From NCBI GenBank assembly GCA_030272155.1, contig CP126197.1:310001-374000 (forward strand): 64,000 nucleotides of DNA, written 5' to 3'. Below the pieces are notes generated by a model. It did no database searches. It was given only the letters and a program-made list of their open reading frames with translations, and was not told the DNA's origin. This stretch comes from Tetradesmus obliquus (taxonomy: Eukaryota > Chlorophyta > Chlorophyceae > Sphaeropleales > Scenedesmaceae). Both the position numbers and the translations under genes were made by a program. Positions 24,450 to 35,488 of this stretch are shown here, in pieces (the stretch's first letter is position 1; each line of letters starts with the position of its first letter).

Positions 24450-24474
24450 CATCCACAGCAGCATGCTGTGGATG
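24450..24474. repeat. Perfect 11-bp hairpin
   Basis: CATCCACAGCA and its exact inverse TGCTGTGGATG are separated by GCA. It shares the CATCCACA word with the 21718-21864 foldback. Confidence 0.6.
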
Positions 24475-25229
24475 CACCAGTCAGGCGCTGTGGACGACTT
24501 GAGCTCAAGTCATCCTCGAGGATGGTTTGTGGATCAGGCTTGGCCATAGTGATGGAAGCCCAGTGGGTTGTCCGGGAGCCTGTCGGTAGGCCAGCACCGA
24601 GTTACCAAGAAACCCTGATACATGTTTCACCCTCTTTAGTGCAGGGAAAGAAAAACAAACAAGTGCAACAACTAAACTTTGCTCAGCAATCGGCGTGAAG
24701 CAACCACTGTATGTAGTTGATTGAGAACAACCATCCTGCCAAACATACCACCACAAATTGAACGACTGAATACACAATGCAAGCTAGTGGTGTTGGTCAT
24801 GGTAGTGACGCCACAAGCTGAGACCTGATTAGGGTTCCAAAACACTGGTTGGGCAGCAGCATGAAAGGCTTGCCCAGCCACTACTGATGGTTGGCCGGGG
24901 TTGGTTTAACTGCATCTGCAGTCTGACAAGTGGAGCCAAACAGCGGAGCATCACAAAAGATGTAGGGACATAGTAGGACATAGTATGGAGGGCAAGAAAT
25001 TGACGTCTAGCATGCAGCAACAGCAGGGTCCACTGGGATCGCCTACTCCGATGGTTAAGGGCTGTGACAACCAGTGTCTGCACACAGCATGCACAGCAAC
25101 CATGCTGTAATTCCACAGTACACAGGCTGTGCAAGCGGCAAACATCTTGCCAGGGATGTTCCCTAGGGTTGGATCAGGTCAAATCACATTGAAGTCTCCC
25201 ATCCACAGCTGGAATCCACTGTGGCCGCA

Positions 25230-28200
25230 TCACACATCGACCGGCCCGCGCCCTGGGTGCCAGCCATCCCACCTGCGCTGCTCTTTGTCACTGCAACCCT
25301 CCCAGTTTATCAGCATGCCTGTAGCAATGATCTGAATAGCATTATGCTCGTGTGCTAAGCAGTTGCTCAGAGATATGTGCTCACATCCGCCAGCCGCACC
25401 ATCATGGGTGCAAGCTTTGCTGCCATTGGTGGAGCGCAACATGCGCGCTTCATACATGCCCCAGCCACCAAACGCTGCATGCACAGGCACTACAGCATGA
25501 CCGTTCAAGTGCTTGCATGTGAACGTCGAAGCACTGTGACTCTGCATGACGCTCAAATCGCAGGTGCCCGGGACAAAAATCACTTCGTTTGGGTTGCTGC
25601 CATCCCTTCTGTGCATAACTCCAGAAGAATCTCGCAAGGCAAACAGGTCGCAGTAGATGGCTGCAGCGCCTGCAGGGCAGCACATGCAGATATATTTAAG
25701 GTCCTTAAGGCAGGACCTTAAGGCAGGTCTATGTTACAGTAAGCTGTGGCGCAGTGCGCATGTCAAACAAAGCAGGTAGTTGGCCGCTTGTAGTCAAAGT
25801 GTTCAGGGTGATGTGTAGAATTGTTGGCCACAACTGCCACAGTAGGCAGTACACATGTGGCACAGCACCAGCTAGTCCTACCAAGCAAGGCACAGTTCAT
25901 TTCATTTTGGACGGGTCCATGGTCAACAATGCTTAAGATCGGATCTTGCTGGAGCATTGAAATGCAGCTGCTGTGTTCATAATAATAATGACTATGGCAT
26001 GGTGAGTGCGCGCACCTGGCGTGAAGAATGGCACTTCTTCTTTGCTACTGCCAAACAAGTCCTTGTACCAACCACATGCACCGTTGGCGTACATGACGTG
26101 CCACTCACTGCCTGCTGCTGGCAGCAGATCATTGATTATCTTCACCATGTTTGGCACGTCCCAGGGCCAGCACATGTCTGTGTCAACAGCAATTAGATAG
26201 TCCACGGCTGAATATTCTGGCAGGGCGAGCTGCTCCAGGTAGCGGTTGCGAGCCTGTGCCAGCAGCCTGAGGTCCTTTTTGCCAGCTGAAACCTGGAAGG
26301 AGACCAGTTTGGTAGTTCGGTTGCTGTGGCCAGCAGTGAAGCTGTCTCCCCAAGCCTTGAAAACACCGTGTGTGTCATCTTTGGAGTCATTTTCTACCAG
26401 AACAATGTGTGCTTCTTTGAAGTGCACTGCCAGCCTAGCAATCAGCTGGGTATGGTACAAACGTAGCATCTGCATTTTGCAACAAATCAACACAGCTTGC
26501 AAGCAGACAGCCATGCTGGCATAGCAACCTGCTGTATGTGGCAGGCACAGTAAGGCACAGCTGCCAGTGCTGCTGCTTTGGTTTGCTTGCATCCCAACTG
26601 CACAGCAGGGCCCCCACCTGCCAGCAGCAGCAGCTTCAAACTGCTAGTAATTTTGAGCTCCAGAATTCGCCTTGATCACACAAGAAGGATGTTTGCAGGA
26701 AACTGTGTAGAATACTAGTCCTCAACAAACTCTGTGCAGCCACACTAGCTGCACGCGCGCAGCAGCTGCCGGTGGGCCTGAAGCGGTGTTGCGCAGTATG
26801 TCACAGATATGACAGTTGAAACTGTATGTGCAGCGCACAGCGCCAAGCAGCAGAGCGCAACAGCAGCGGCAGGGCACTTGGCACACCAGAACTGCAGTGC
26901 CTGATCAGCCAGCAAGGGAAGCCCAGAAGTATTACATTACACATCAAAACATGTTGCAGGCAGCAGCACCCACAGCAACACTCTACAGCGCAAGTTAACA
27001 TATGTAACAGTCGAGTCGGGGCACTTCAGGGCAACGTGTTTTTAGCTCTTTTCTTGCAGTACACTGTGCCACTGCTAACAGCTCAAATTGATTTAGATTC
27101 GTCGTTGAAAGCTTGACATTTATATGTAGGCCACTTGTTCGCTACGTTTGTACCATGCCCAGCTGAGACCGGTCAAACTCCATGATGCCGCAGGCTGTTG
27201 TTTGACCTGACCAGTTACTTCTGTTCACACTGCTGCTAGAAGCACAGCTAACATATCCATACGTTTTGGATTCATGCCTGCAGGGGGGCTGTCCATGGTG
27301 CGCAAGCACCCTTCAGGATGGAAGAGCAACCGCAGCACCACGGCCATGAGGGTGGCGGCGGTGGTGTGTGTGATAATGGCTTTGACCACAGCTGACGAAA
27401 AGTTTACGCCCGCATATTATTACATAGAGCAGTACCCTGACTACGCCAAGGAGGTACACGGGGACCTGAACCGGTTCTGCAAACTTCATCACAAGAACTT
27501 CACAGCAAACGGCACAGTGGCTACACCCAAGCATGGCGGCAGGCCCTCAAATGTCCCACATGCTGTCGCCTTCCATGCCAGCACAATATTCAAGGCTGGC
27601 AAGGTGGTAAAGGCCTACCCATCGGCAGATTCAAAGAGAAAGGTTGATGTGCACGTGTGGTGGACTTCAATCGAAGTCGCATGTCAGGAAAATGACACAC
27701 TGCGCCAGCTGTGCACTGACTACAACATCACACCCAAGAGACTGCTGAAGTACATGAAATGGGCTGACCCCGACCTGGTGCGCAGGAGAATAGATGTGAA
27801 GCTGGACTTGACAAAGATACAGAAACAAAGGCGAAAGGCAGCAGCTGCGGCGCTGTGGCAGAAGTACCAAAGTGACCCCGACATGCTGCAGCGCATATAT
27901 TTCGTTGATGAGTGCAAATTCTGGATGTCAGACCTGGCAGGCGGCTCCGTCAAGGTCTATTGTGATGCACACGATGAAAACGTGCATGCTGTGCTGCCAT
28001 GCAAATGGATGCGCAAGGGCAAGGACGCAGAGCCGGTCAAGTTGCACTTTGTCTGCGCCGTCAACGCTGTGCACGGGCCCGTCTACTGCAAGTTTGTCAC
28101 CGGCACAACAGACAACAAGGACCATGCTGGCAACCTCAATGTACCGTACATGGTGAGTGTGCGCTGCTACTGCGCAGGCGCCTGCCATCGAAAGACATGC

Positions 28201-31200
28201 CAGCCCTGCTGTACTGTGTAGTAACAGTCCCGCAGTGCTTTTTTTAGTGCTGTAGTGAAGCTGCAGCGCTGCCCGTCCTCTGCTGTGAACATAACAGCAG
28301 AGTAACTTGGTGACAGTACAATGACACCACCTGCAGCAGCAAGCTGGAAACCAATGTGCAAGGATTGGTGCATGTCACATCCGCGCGTGCTCACGCGCAG
28401 CACACTGCCCCCTGGCTGCAGCCAGTTGTCATATGCTGCAGCGCAGAACTCAAAGTCGCGCTCCAGCACCTGCTGCCTGCTGCTGCTGTAATAACCCTTG
28501 TCATGACATGAGCCATCAGCTTGAATCAGCATGTTGTGCTGTGCATGGAGGAAATTAATCCGCCCATCCCACCAGTCCACTGCTACCTGAGCACACATAC
28601 TGCTGCTGATGCCTAACCAATACAGCATGCACACCAGCTGCTCCTCGCTTGTGTGCATGTAGCCCATGCATGTGCCAACCATATCAGCCAGCACACATGC
28701 ACACATCTTGCACTGAAGCGCTGCTGCTGTGGCGACTGCACGCGGCGCGCAGAACTTGAAGTGCTGCACACCTGGCAAGCAGCCAGTCAAGCCCCAGAAC
28801 AATCTCTGCCCCCTCATAGACTTGGTGATGTATCTGACCTTGTCTGCACTGAGCCTGATGTAGAAGCGTCCCATCGCATCCATCCACACCGCTGCGTTGC
28901 GCTCCTGCGCTGCTAACAAGGCTGCGCGCTGCCAATCCGGCAATTCTTGCACCTGCAGTTGAAGGACAAACCAACCCAGCAGGCCAAGAGCATGACTCAG
29001 CTGGAGTTTGTTCACTGCATGATGGAGATCAAAGACATAGCCAACCAACAGCAGGCGCAGCGCGGCACTACGCCGCTGTACATCTTTGACAACCCAAGTG
29101 TTCACCTGGGGAAGGATGGCCTACAGATGTTGGTTGCAGGTGGCATCAATGAAGATCAACTGCTGCACATTGCACCCTACTCCCCAGATTTCAACAAGCC
29201 CATTGAACATGCATTTGGCAGCCTCAAAGCAGCCTTCCGCAACTACTTGTATAACAGCTGCCAGCTGGGTGGTGCTGATGTGAAGCCGCGAGACCTGCAG
29301 CACGGCCTGTACAACACCTTTATGAAGATCACAGCTGCATCTGTCATGGCTGATGTATTGAAGCTGCCAGATTTGTGGAACATGGTGCGCAGCCGCAAGA
29401 GGAGTCTTTGTGTGTGCCGAGACGGGAAGCAGCGCCGCGGCACTGCTGGCGACTACCCCAGGAAAGACCAGCGCTGAGTCTGCTGTTGTGCTGCTGCATG
29501 GCATGTAGGGATTGTGGCTGTCAGCTGCATGCAAGATGGCTGGCCAGCAGTGCACAGGGTGTCACTCAGAGAGCCCTTGAGCTCACCTGTTTGAGGGCAC
29601 CTGCGCTTGTCGCCGTCCTGCATGTTCGCACCGCCCGGGGCTTGGGAGGTGCTGGCACCATGCTGCTGTAGGGTGGTTACTTCCTGGTGTTCACCTGAGA
29701 GCGAGTGTGGGAACAAAATGGCATGTTCAGAAGCTTATTGTATGAGTAAACTACATGTGGATGTTGTGCTTTGGTGCTCAGACTTGTCAGGAGCGGTTCC
29801 TGCTTCAAACGACTGCTGCAAGGCAGCAAGGCACTTGGTGGCCATTTCACATACAGGCATTTGCAGTCATGCTGAATTGCCGAATGTAATGGTAAAATTC
29901 CTGTCATAATTCAACTACGCTCGAAGCTCTTGAACATGGCTCCTGCTGCTGTCACTCGCGTTGGTTGTGACGACTGTTGGCCTGCCAAGCGATATGCACG
30001 GAGCCTGCAAGAAACCTTGCGGTCGATTAACTTTTAAATTTGATGATTGATTTAAGCATGGCTTGAGCCGAAATAAACTGCGATATGGTGAAGAACTTCA
30101 AGACGGAAAGGTGCCCTGAAACAAGCCTGCTCCGAGCCACACAGCTGCCACGCTGCCAACTTATCATCGTCGACACATTATGCAACGTACCTTTGGTTAA
30201 AGCAGAAAACCAATCCTGACGGGCCCTCGCAAGCCCACGTTGCAGGTGAGCCTGACGGGTCAACACGGATGTCCAGAGCACTGCAGCTCGATCGCGCTGC
30301 TGCAGCACCTGCATACAATTTGTTTTGAACATTGAACGACGTTAAACACAGCGCAGTGCTGAAAGGCTTCGCCAAAAAATTAGGTGGCAGCAGTGAGGCA
30401 CCTGCTGGCACATGCTGCTGCTGTCACGCCCACCAACAACTGCAGTTGAAAAACACATGCCACCGTGATTCACAGCACACATAGCTGTAACGTTTCCTGT
30501 TGTCTGCTGCTGCTGCTGCTCCTGCCCAGGCAGATATCATATATTGCAAACAGTGCTACTGCCGCAGTAAAATCAGCTGCATACCCAGCAGCAGCAGGAG
30601 CACATCAGCCATAGCATAAAAAGGTAGGTGTGCACTTCAGGCACCAAGTCCAGGAACAGCAACAGAAGGGATGCAGTGCAGGCTAAGAACTGCTGCAGCA
30701 AAGGCTGGCATGCAATCACAGTCTCAGCTGGGTATGGTACAAACGTAGCATCTGCATTTTGCAACAAATCAACACAGCTTGCAAGCAGACAGCCATGCTG
30801 GCATAGCAACCTGCTGTATGTGGCAGGCACAGTAAGGCACAGCTGCCAGTGCTGCTGCTTTGGTTTGCTTGCATCCCAACTGCACAGCAGGGCCCCCACC
30901 TGCCAGCAGCAGCAGCTTCAAACTGCTAGTAATTTTGAGCTCCAGAATTCGCCTTGATCACACAAGAAGGATGTTTGCAGGAAACTGTGTAGAATACTAG
31001 TCCTCAACAAACTCTGTGCAGCCACACTAGCTGCACGCGCGCAGCAGCTGCCGGTGGGCCTGAAGCGGTGTTGCGCAGTATGTCACAGATATGACAGTTG
31101 AAACTGTATGTGCAGCGCACAGCGCCAAGCAGCAGAGCGCAACAGCAGCGGCAGGGCACTTGGCACACCAGAACTGCAGTGCCTGATCAGCCAGCAAGGG

Positions 31201-31943
31201 AAGCCCAGAAGTATTACATTACACATCAAAACATGTTGCAGGCAGCAGCACCCACAGCAACACTCTACAGCGCAAGTTAACATATGTAACAGTCGAGTCG
31301 GGGCACTTCAGGGCAACGTGTTTTTAGCTCTTTTCTTGCAGTACACTGTGCCACTGCTAACAGCTCAAATTGATTTAGATTCGTCGTTGAAAGCTTGACA
31401 TTTATATGTAGGCCACTTGTTCGCTACGTTTGTACCATGCCCAGCTGAATGTTGGCCAGCACATAGGGCAGCTCGTGGGCTACATCTCTGCCAATGATGC
31501 CAAACATCACGGTGGTCTGTGCAACGGTTCTGTGACCATGGCTACTGCGTGTTGCTCTTGAAATTTCATGCTCCTACCAAACAGTCGGGCAGAAGAGTGC
31601 GGGCGGCATGGCACAGCAGAGTGGGTCCTTGTTTGAATGGTGCATGCGGCGCAGCACTGGCACGTGTATGCTGCATGTGCGAGTCTCACTTACATTGCGA
31701 CTGACAAACCTGTCCAACCGTGATCCTTATCTGCTGGTGTATAGTTACCTCGTACGCTCCAGGCATGCTTGTTTCCAGCTCAGGATTGGGCAGATTTGGC
31801 AGTGGCTGACTGCAAGACTGCAGCTTCATGTTGGTCAACAGCAGCAGCAGCAGAGCCAAGCCAAATGCCGCTGCCGTGGCAAACTTCCATTGTCTGGTAC
31901 TCTGCAGGCTAGTTTTGTCTGTTTCTCGCCAACTCCCTGACAT
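25230..31943 (-). CDS. Type II membrane glycosyltransferase gene, split by a DNA transposon
   Basis: Exons: 31749-31943; exon 2 in two pieces, 31451-31516 and 26016-26442; 25230-25669. If the element 26443-31447 and one AAT are subtracted, exon 2 is 493 bp, phase 0 to 1, and the whole predicts about 376 residues. The N-terminus has a short basic stretch, then FATAAAFGLALLLLLL as a signal anchor (residues about 21-36), as in Golgi glycosyltransferases. Then come MFGIIGRDVAHELPYVL, VLVENDSKDDT, ARNRYLEQL, AVDTDMCWPWDV (DxD metal/nucleotide-sugar site), and in exon 3 AIYCDLFALRD and FGGWGMYEARML. The ENDSKDDT and DTD layout resembles the CAP59/CMT1 mannosyltransferase family (GT69); the sugar is unknown. 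As assembled, a stop is met within the transposon end, so this allele should be null unless the element is spliced or excised. Confidence 0.72.
26440..26442. repeat. Left target-site duplication (AAT)
   Basis: AAT directly precedes the left CAGCTGGG end of the element. The same AAT follows the right end. On the minus strand it is the ATT codon of the glycosyltransferase ANIAR stretch. Confidence 0.75.
26443..27165 (+). repeat. Left 723-bp terminal repeat of the transposon
   Basis: Identical, as far as read by eye, to 30725-31447 at a constant offset of 4282. Its own ends, 26443-26467 and 27141-27165, are inverted copies (24 of 25 matching). It looks like a stand-alone non-autonomous element. 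No convincing coding frame. Confidence 0.85.
27295..29477 (+). CDS. DDE transposase, IS630/Tc1/mariner-like
   Basis: Two exons, 27295-28152 and 28959-29477, joined by a phase-0 GT-AG intron, give 458 residues. An in-frame ATG at 27274 would add seven. The catalytic triad is visible: Asp205 in IYFVDECKFW, Asp330 in LYIFDNPSVH and Glu369 in NKPIEHAFG. The last two are 38 residues apart, and HIAPYSPDFN lies before the Glu as in IS630/Tc1/mariner enzymes. The N-terminal half is basic and holds TPKRLLKYMKWADPDLVRR, possibly a helix-turn-helix. It should cut and join the element's ends. Both exons are open and look functional. The family normally duplicates TA, whereas this element is flanked by AAT. 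Confidence 0.82.
28167..30411 (-). CDS. Second transposon gene, antisense and interleaved with the transposase; function unknown
   Basis: Exons read by eye: 30191-30411, 29755-29815, 29587-29683, 29457-29524 and 28167-28952. Every junction is GT-AG and the phases agree (2, 0, 1, 0), giving about 410 residues. The last exon (261 codons) lies wholly inside the transposase intron, and the fourth overlaps the end of transposase exon 2 by 21 bp. The acceptors of the two genes share one CTGCAG palindrome at 28953-28958. Readable parts are QERNAAVWMDAMGRFYIRL, KVRYITKSMRGQRLFWGL, CKMCACVLADMVGTCMG and GYYSSSRQQVLERDFEFC. The protein is Cys-rich with no zinc-finger spacing I recognise. An accessory DNA-binding protein, as in two-gene transposons, is a guess. 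The last exon is well supported as a long open frame; the upstream exons are inferred. Confidence 0.5.
30725..31447 (+). repeat. Right 723-bp terminal repeat of the transposon
   Basis: Second copy of 26443-27165. At the inner junctions, CCCAGCTGAGAC (27158-27169) and GTCTCAGCTGGG (30721-30732) form a perfect 12-bp inverted pair around the interior. Confidence 0.85.
31448..31450. repeat. Right target-site duplication (AAT)
   Basis: AAT directly follows the right CCCAGCTG end and duplicates 26440-26442. Confidence 0.75.
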
Positions 31944-33228
31944 CCCGAGCAACAGACAGCGAGGAATATGTATTGGATGATTTGAAAACCTAGACAATGG
32001 AGTGCGATCTACGAACCAAACCAACTAAGCTACTTGTTGCTGTCGCAAAGTTGAAACGAGTTGCAAATACTCCAGCGTTTACATCGGCACGATCAAGTCG
32101 ACTTCAGCGTGGTCAAGGAAGTCAACGGCCCGCCATGACAACGTCACCAGACTACCACGTAGAGGTATACCTCAACATGAGGAATCCTTATAAAACACAG
32201 TCCTGATTATGCGTATGCCTGTGTGTCTGTCTAGTTGCTCGAGCGACGATCGTGCTGCACCTACAACACGAAGTTCTTGCAGCATCACTGTGACAAAGGC
32301 GCATCCACAGAGCGTCCACTGAGCGTCCACGGAACAACCGTCCAGTAGGCCTGTGGATGGCGTACAGCGCCCGTACACAGACGGTGCATATTTAGCCAGC
32401 CAGTGGATGGGCTGCTGCGAACAGTACTGTTCGACGATGTGCGCACGTGCGCACATCTGTACACATCTGCACACATGTGTAGTCATGACTAGCAGTGACT
32501 ATTGTAGCACACCTCCACTACTAGCAGCACTGCAGAGCAGCTGCTGCAGCATCTCGCTGAAGACCATTACTCTTGCAACAGCAAGACACACCTGCTGCCA
32601 CCGCAATTTTGCGTTTGAGCTTCAAGCTGCACAGCCTGGTACCGTATGGTTGACTAAGCAGTTGCATAAACGGGGCTTCCCTGTTTGGCACGATTTTGGC
32701 CTCTTCTGCCTACGTTTCAAGCACCACAGGGCTGCCACATCTGCTACTACCAGCAACCTGGCTGTGCACAGGCTTACGTGCAACGCTGCACGCCTGCTGC
32801 TGTTGTTGCTACTGCTTCAGACTGGCAGCATTAAAGATGCAAAGCAGAATCTAACCCGACAAGATCTTTGCAGCACTACAATCCTTTCCACTGTGATGCG
32901 TAGTGAACTTGGCTGTAAATGTTGGGGCAGCAGAACAGCTGTCTATGAGATAGAACCCTTGGCACCAGTAACTGTACTCAATTGGCACGCCCTACATGCT
33001 GATATCATGTGTTGCTGTATGAGAACACACGTTTTATTACAAAGTGTTTCAGGCTGAGCACACGAAGCATCTCACTGCCGTGCCGACGCCAACTACGCGC
33101 CTCACGTAGGCAGAACCAACATCGTTCATAGATCGCGCAGGGTGGCTACTCCAGCCTTCAAGTATAGCTCTCGAGATACATTGTATTTGAAAAAGCAGGT
33201 ATGCACCAGATGCACCTGCAAGGATTGC

Positions 33229-33259
<31 letters not shown>

Positions 33260-33568
33260 AGCGCTACTGCTGCTGCTACTGCTGCTGCCAATGCATGGTC
33301 TGACGCATTGAGCCGCATACCCTGCTATGACAAGCTCCTTAGGCGTAAACGTAGCTAACAAAAGGCTGTGTTGCCTGCCACTGCCTGCCACTGCAGAATG
33401 CAGTGCAACTGGCGCATCAGCCAGGGCGTGCCAGCAAGGCAGGCAGCAGCAGCGCTGCAGCCACTGCCACTGCACAGCCGACAACTCAGCAGCAGCAGCA
33501 GCAGTAGTGCAGCGAACTGGCAACGCAGCCATGCACTCAGCAGTAGCAGCAGCACCAGCAGGACCGTC
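31944..33568. other. Intergenic region between divergent glycosyltransferase and FAD monooxygenase genes
   Basis: Both neighbours start away from this gap, so it should contain both promoters. An open frame of 234 codons (32353-33057, +) has no family motif and no coding character I trust. A CTG tract lies at 33227-33292. Confidence 0.5.
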
Positions 33569-34328
33569 ATGACCGCCAGTCATCTCTGCCCCAGGCCAGT
33601 GCTGCAGCTGCCAGCAAGGATAGCATGCACGCCTGCCTCACCAGCAGCAGCAGCAGGAACAGGAGCGGCCAGACACATAGCAACAGCAACAGCAGCCACA
33701 GCAGTAGAAGCAGGCGCAGCAGCAGCAGGTGCTGCAGCTAGGCTGGCGGCGCCAGTGGTGGTGATTGGTGGCGGGCCTGCCGGGCTGGCCTCCGCGCTGA
33801 TGCTGGCACGGCGCGGCTACAGCAACGTCAAGGTGGGAAACACAGCTCGCCATTGAGTTTCGGCTGCATAAGTACCTGCAGTTGTCGATGTATATGTGCA
33901 ATTGGGCAGTGTGATGTAGCTGATAACATGAGCGGTGCCTTACGGGTCAGCAGGCACAGCAGATGGAAGCGGCTTGTGCGTAACGACTGCACGCGCGGCA
34001 CGCAATTACGGAGTCTGCTGCAATGGCTTCAAGCAGCGTCTGGTGGCCCTGTTAATTTGGCACCGGGGCTGTTCCCCGAGGCAGCTGCTGCAGCGGCAGA
34101 GCTAGATCGGCTGCGTGCTGCTGGTTTGGCAGCTCAGCTAGGCCTCCCTCCTGCATGGTGTCAAGCGCTTGTGCATTCCCTCATGGTGCACATGGCACAT
34201 GTGTATGCAAAGCAACTTCAGCTGCAGCGTCATTGTGCTGTTTACGGATCCTGCTGTGCCTTGGCAGCTGCCGCCGCGTGGTGCCTCTTTGTTCATGCTG
34301 CTGTTGGGCTGCCATCAAAACCATCACC

Positions 34329-34361
<33 letters not shown>

Positions 34362-35436
34362 GCTGCTGCTGCTATTGCTGCTGCTGCCAGGTCTTTGAGC
34401 GCCTGCCGGAGCCGCCAGCCCCAGATGACTTATCCGTGTGGGGCAATTTCGAGCAGGCCAGCGAGCGGCTGTAAATTATCGGGCACCTGCCACCACCTGG
34501 CCCCTCACTCCCAATTGTCACTGCCATTGTGCCGTTCTCCCACGCTGCTGCTGCAATCACCGCCGCCGCTGCTGCTGCCGCTGATCTGTTGTTAGGTCTT
34601 TGAGCGCCTGCCGGAGCCGCCAGCCCCAGATGACTTATCCGTGTGGGGCGATTTTGAGCAGGCTAGCGAGCGGCTGTACATGATCGGGCTCAACGGCCGG
34701 GGCCAAGCTGTATTACGAAACCTCGGCGTAATGGACAGAATTGACACAGCAAGCTCTCTAGTACTGGGGCGGCTGGACTGGCAGCCAAACAGTGAGCCGG
34801 ACAGTCCTAAGCCGACGTACTACACCACGAGGACGTACAAGACACGCTGCATTCAGAGGGATAGGCTGGCCAGCTGCCTGCTGCAGGAGCTGAGGGAGAA
34901 GTACTCGGATGCTGTCAGTGTTACGTTTGGCGCGCGGTGCGTGCAGGCGGACTGGCGGCAGAGCGGCAGCGGCGGTCAGGAGGTGGGTCTGTGGAGAGGT
35001 GCTGCTGTAATATGACAATTTCAGGCATGGTAAATGCTGTGCCGGGCAGCACCTAGGTATTGCCCAGGTGTAGGTGCTGTGCTGTGCTGTGTTATGTTCT
35101 GTGTCTGTTAGGTGTTGGTGCTGCTCTGTGCCGTGCTGTGTCATTGTGCGCTGTGCCGGTGTGACATGCTGGTGTGCTGTGCTGTGCTGTGCTGTGGTGC
35201 GCTATGGTGCATTGCTGTGCTGCCGTGCAGTTCAAGCTGCCCAGTGTGTTAGACCCAAACCTGGTGACAACTGGCTGCAAATGACCTGCAGCAACCACCT
35301 TTGATTCTGCCTGCTCTCCTCTTTCTGCCTGCAACTCTTTTTGCTTGCAGGTGTGCCGGCTGACCTTCCAGCAGCAACAAGGCAGCAGCAGCAGCAGCAG
35401 CAGCACTGGCAGCAGCACCAGCACAATCAGCGTCAC

Positions 35437-35488
<52 letters not shown>

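Larger units (their letters stand above)
21080..25229. other. Gene-poor region upstream of formate dehydrogenase
   Basis: No exon chain could be supported on either strand. Coding-like scraps exist (a hydrophobic + frame ending at 23156, and about 23325-23663), but none connects through plausible splice sites or resembles a family I know. Three foldbacks lie here and are listed separately. Confidence 0.5.
26443..31447. mobile_element. 5005-bp DNA transposon with 723-bp direct terminal repeats
   Basis: The element starts CAGCTGGGTATGG and ends CCATGCCCAGCTG, and is flanked by AAT on both sides. It consists of a 723-bp repeat (26443-27165), a 3559-bp interior (27166-30724) and a second repeat (30725-31447) in the same orientation. 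Each repeat has its own 25-bp inverted ends, with one mismatch. The interior carries a DDE transposase (+) and an interleaved multi-exon gene (-). No reverse transcriptase, primer-binding site or polypurine tract was seen, so the direct repeats are not read as retroviral-type LTRs. The repeats look identical, the coding parts look open and the host duplication is exact, so insertion is recent. Confidence 0.82.

Noticed and set aside
26443-31447. LTR retrotransposon, suggested by long direct repeats
   Set aside because: The ends are CAGCTG type and each repeat has its own inverted termini. The interior encodes a DDE transposase, and no reverse transcriptase, integrase of that type or priming sites were seen.
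32353-33057. 234-codon plus-strand gene
   Set aside because: Composition is Cys/His/Leu-rich without motif; it overlaps the expected promoter region of two divergent genes.
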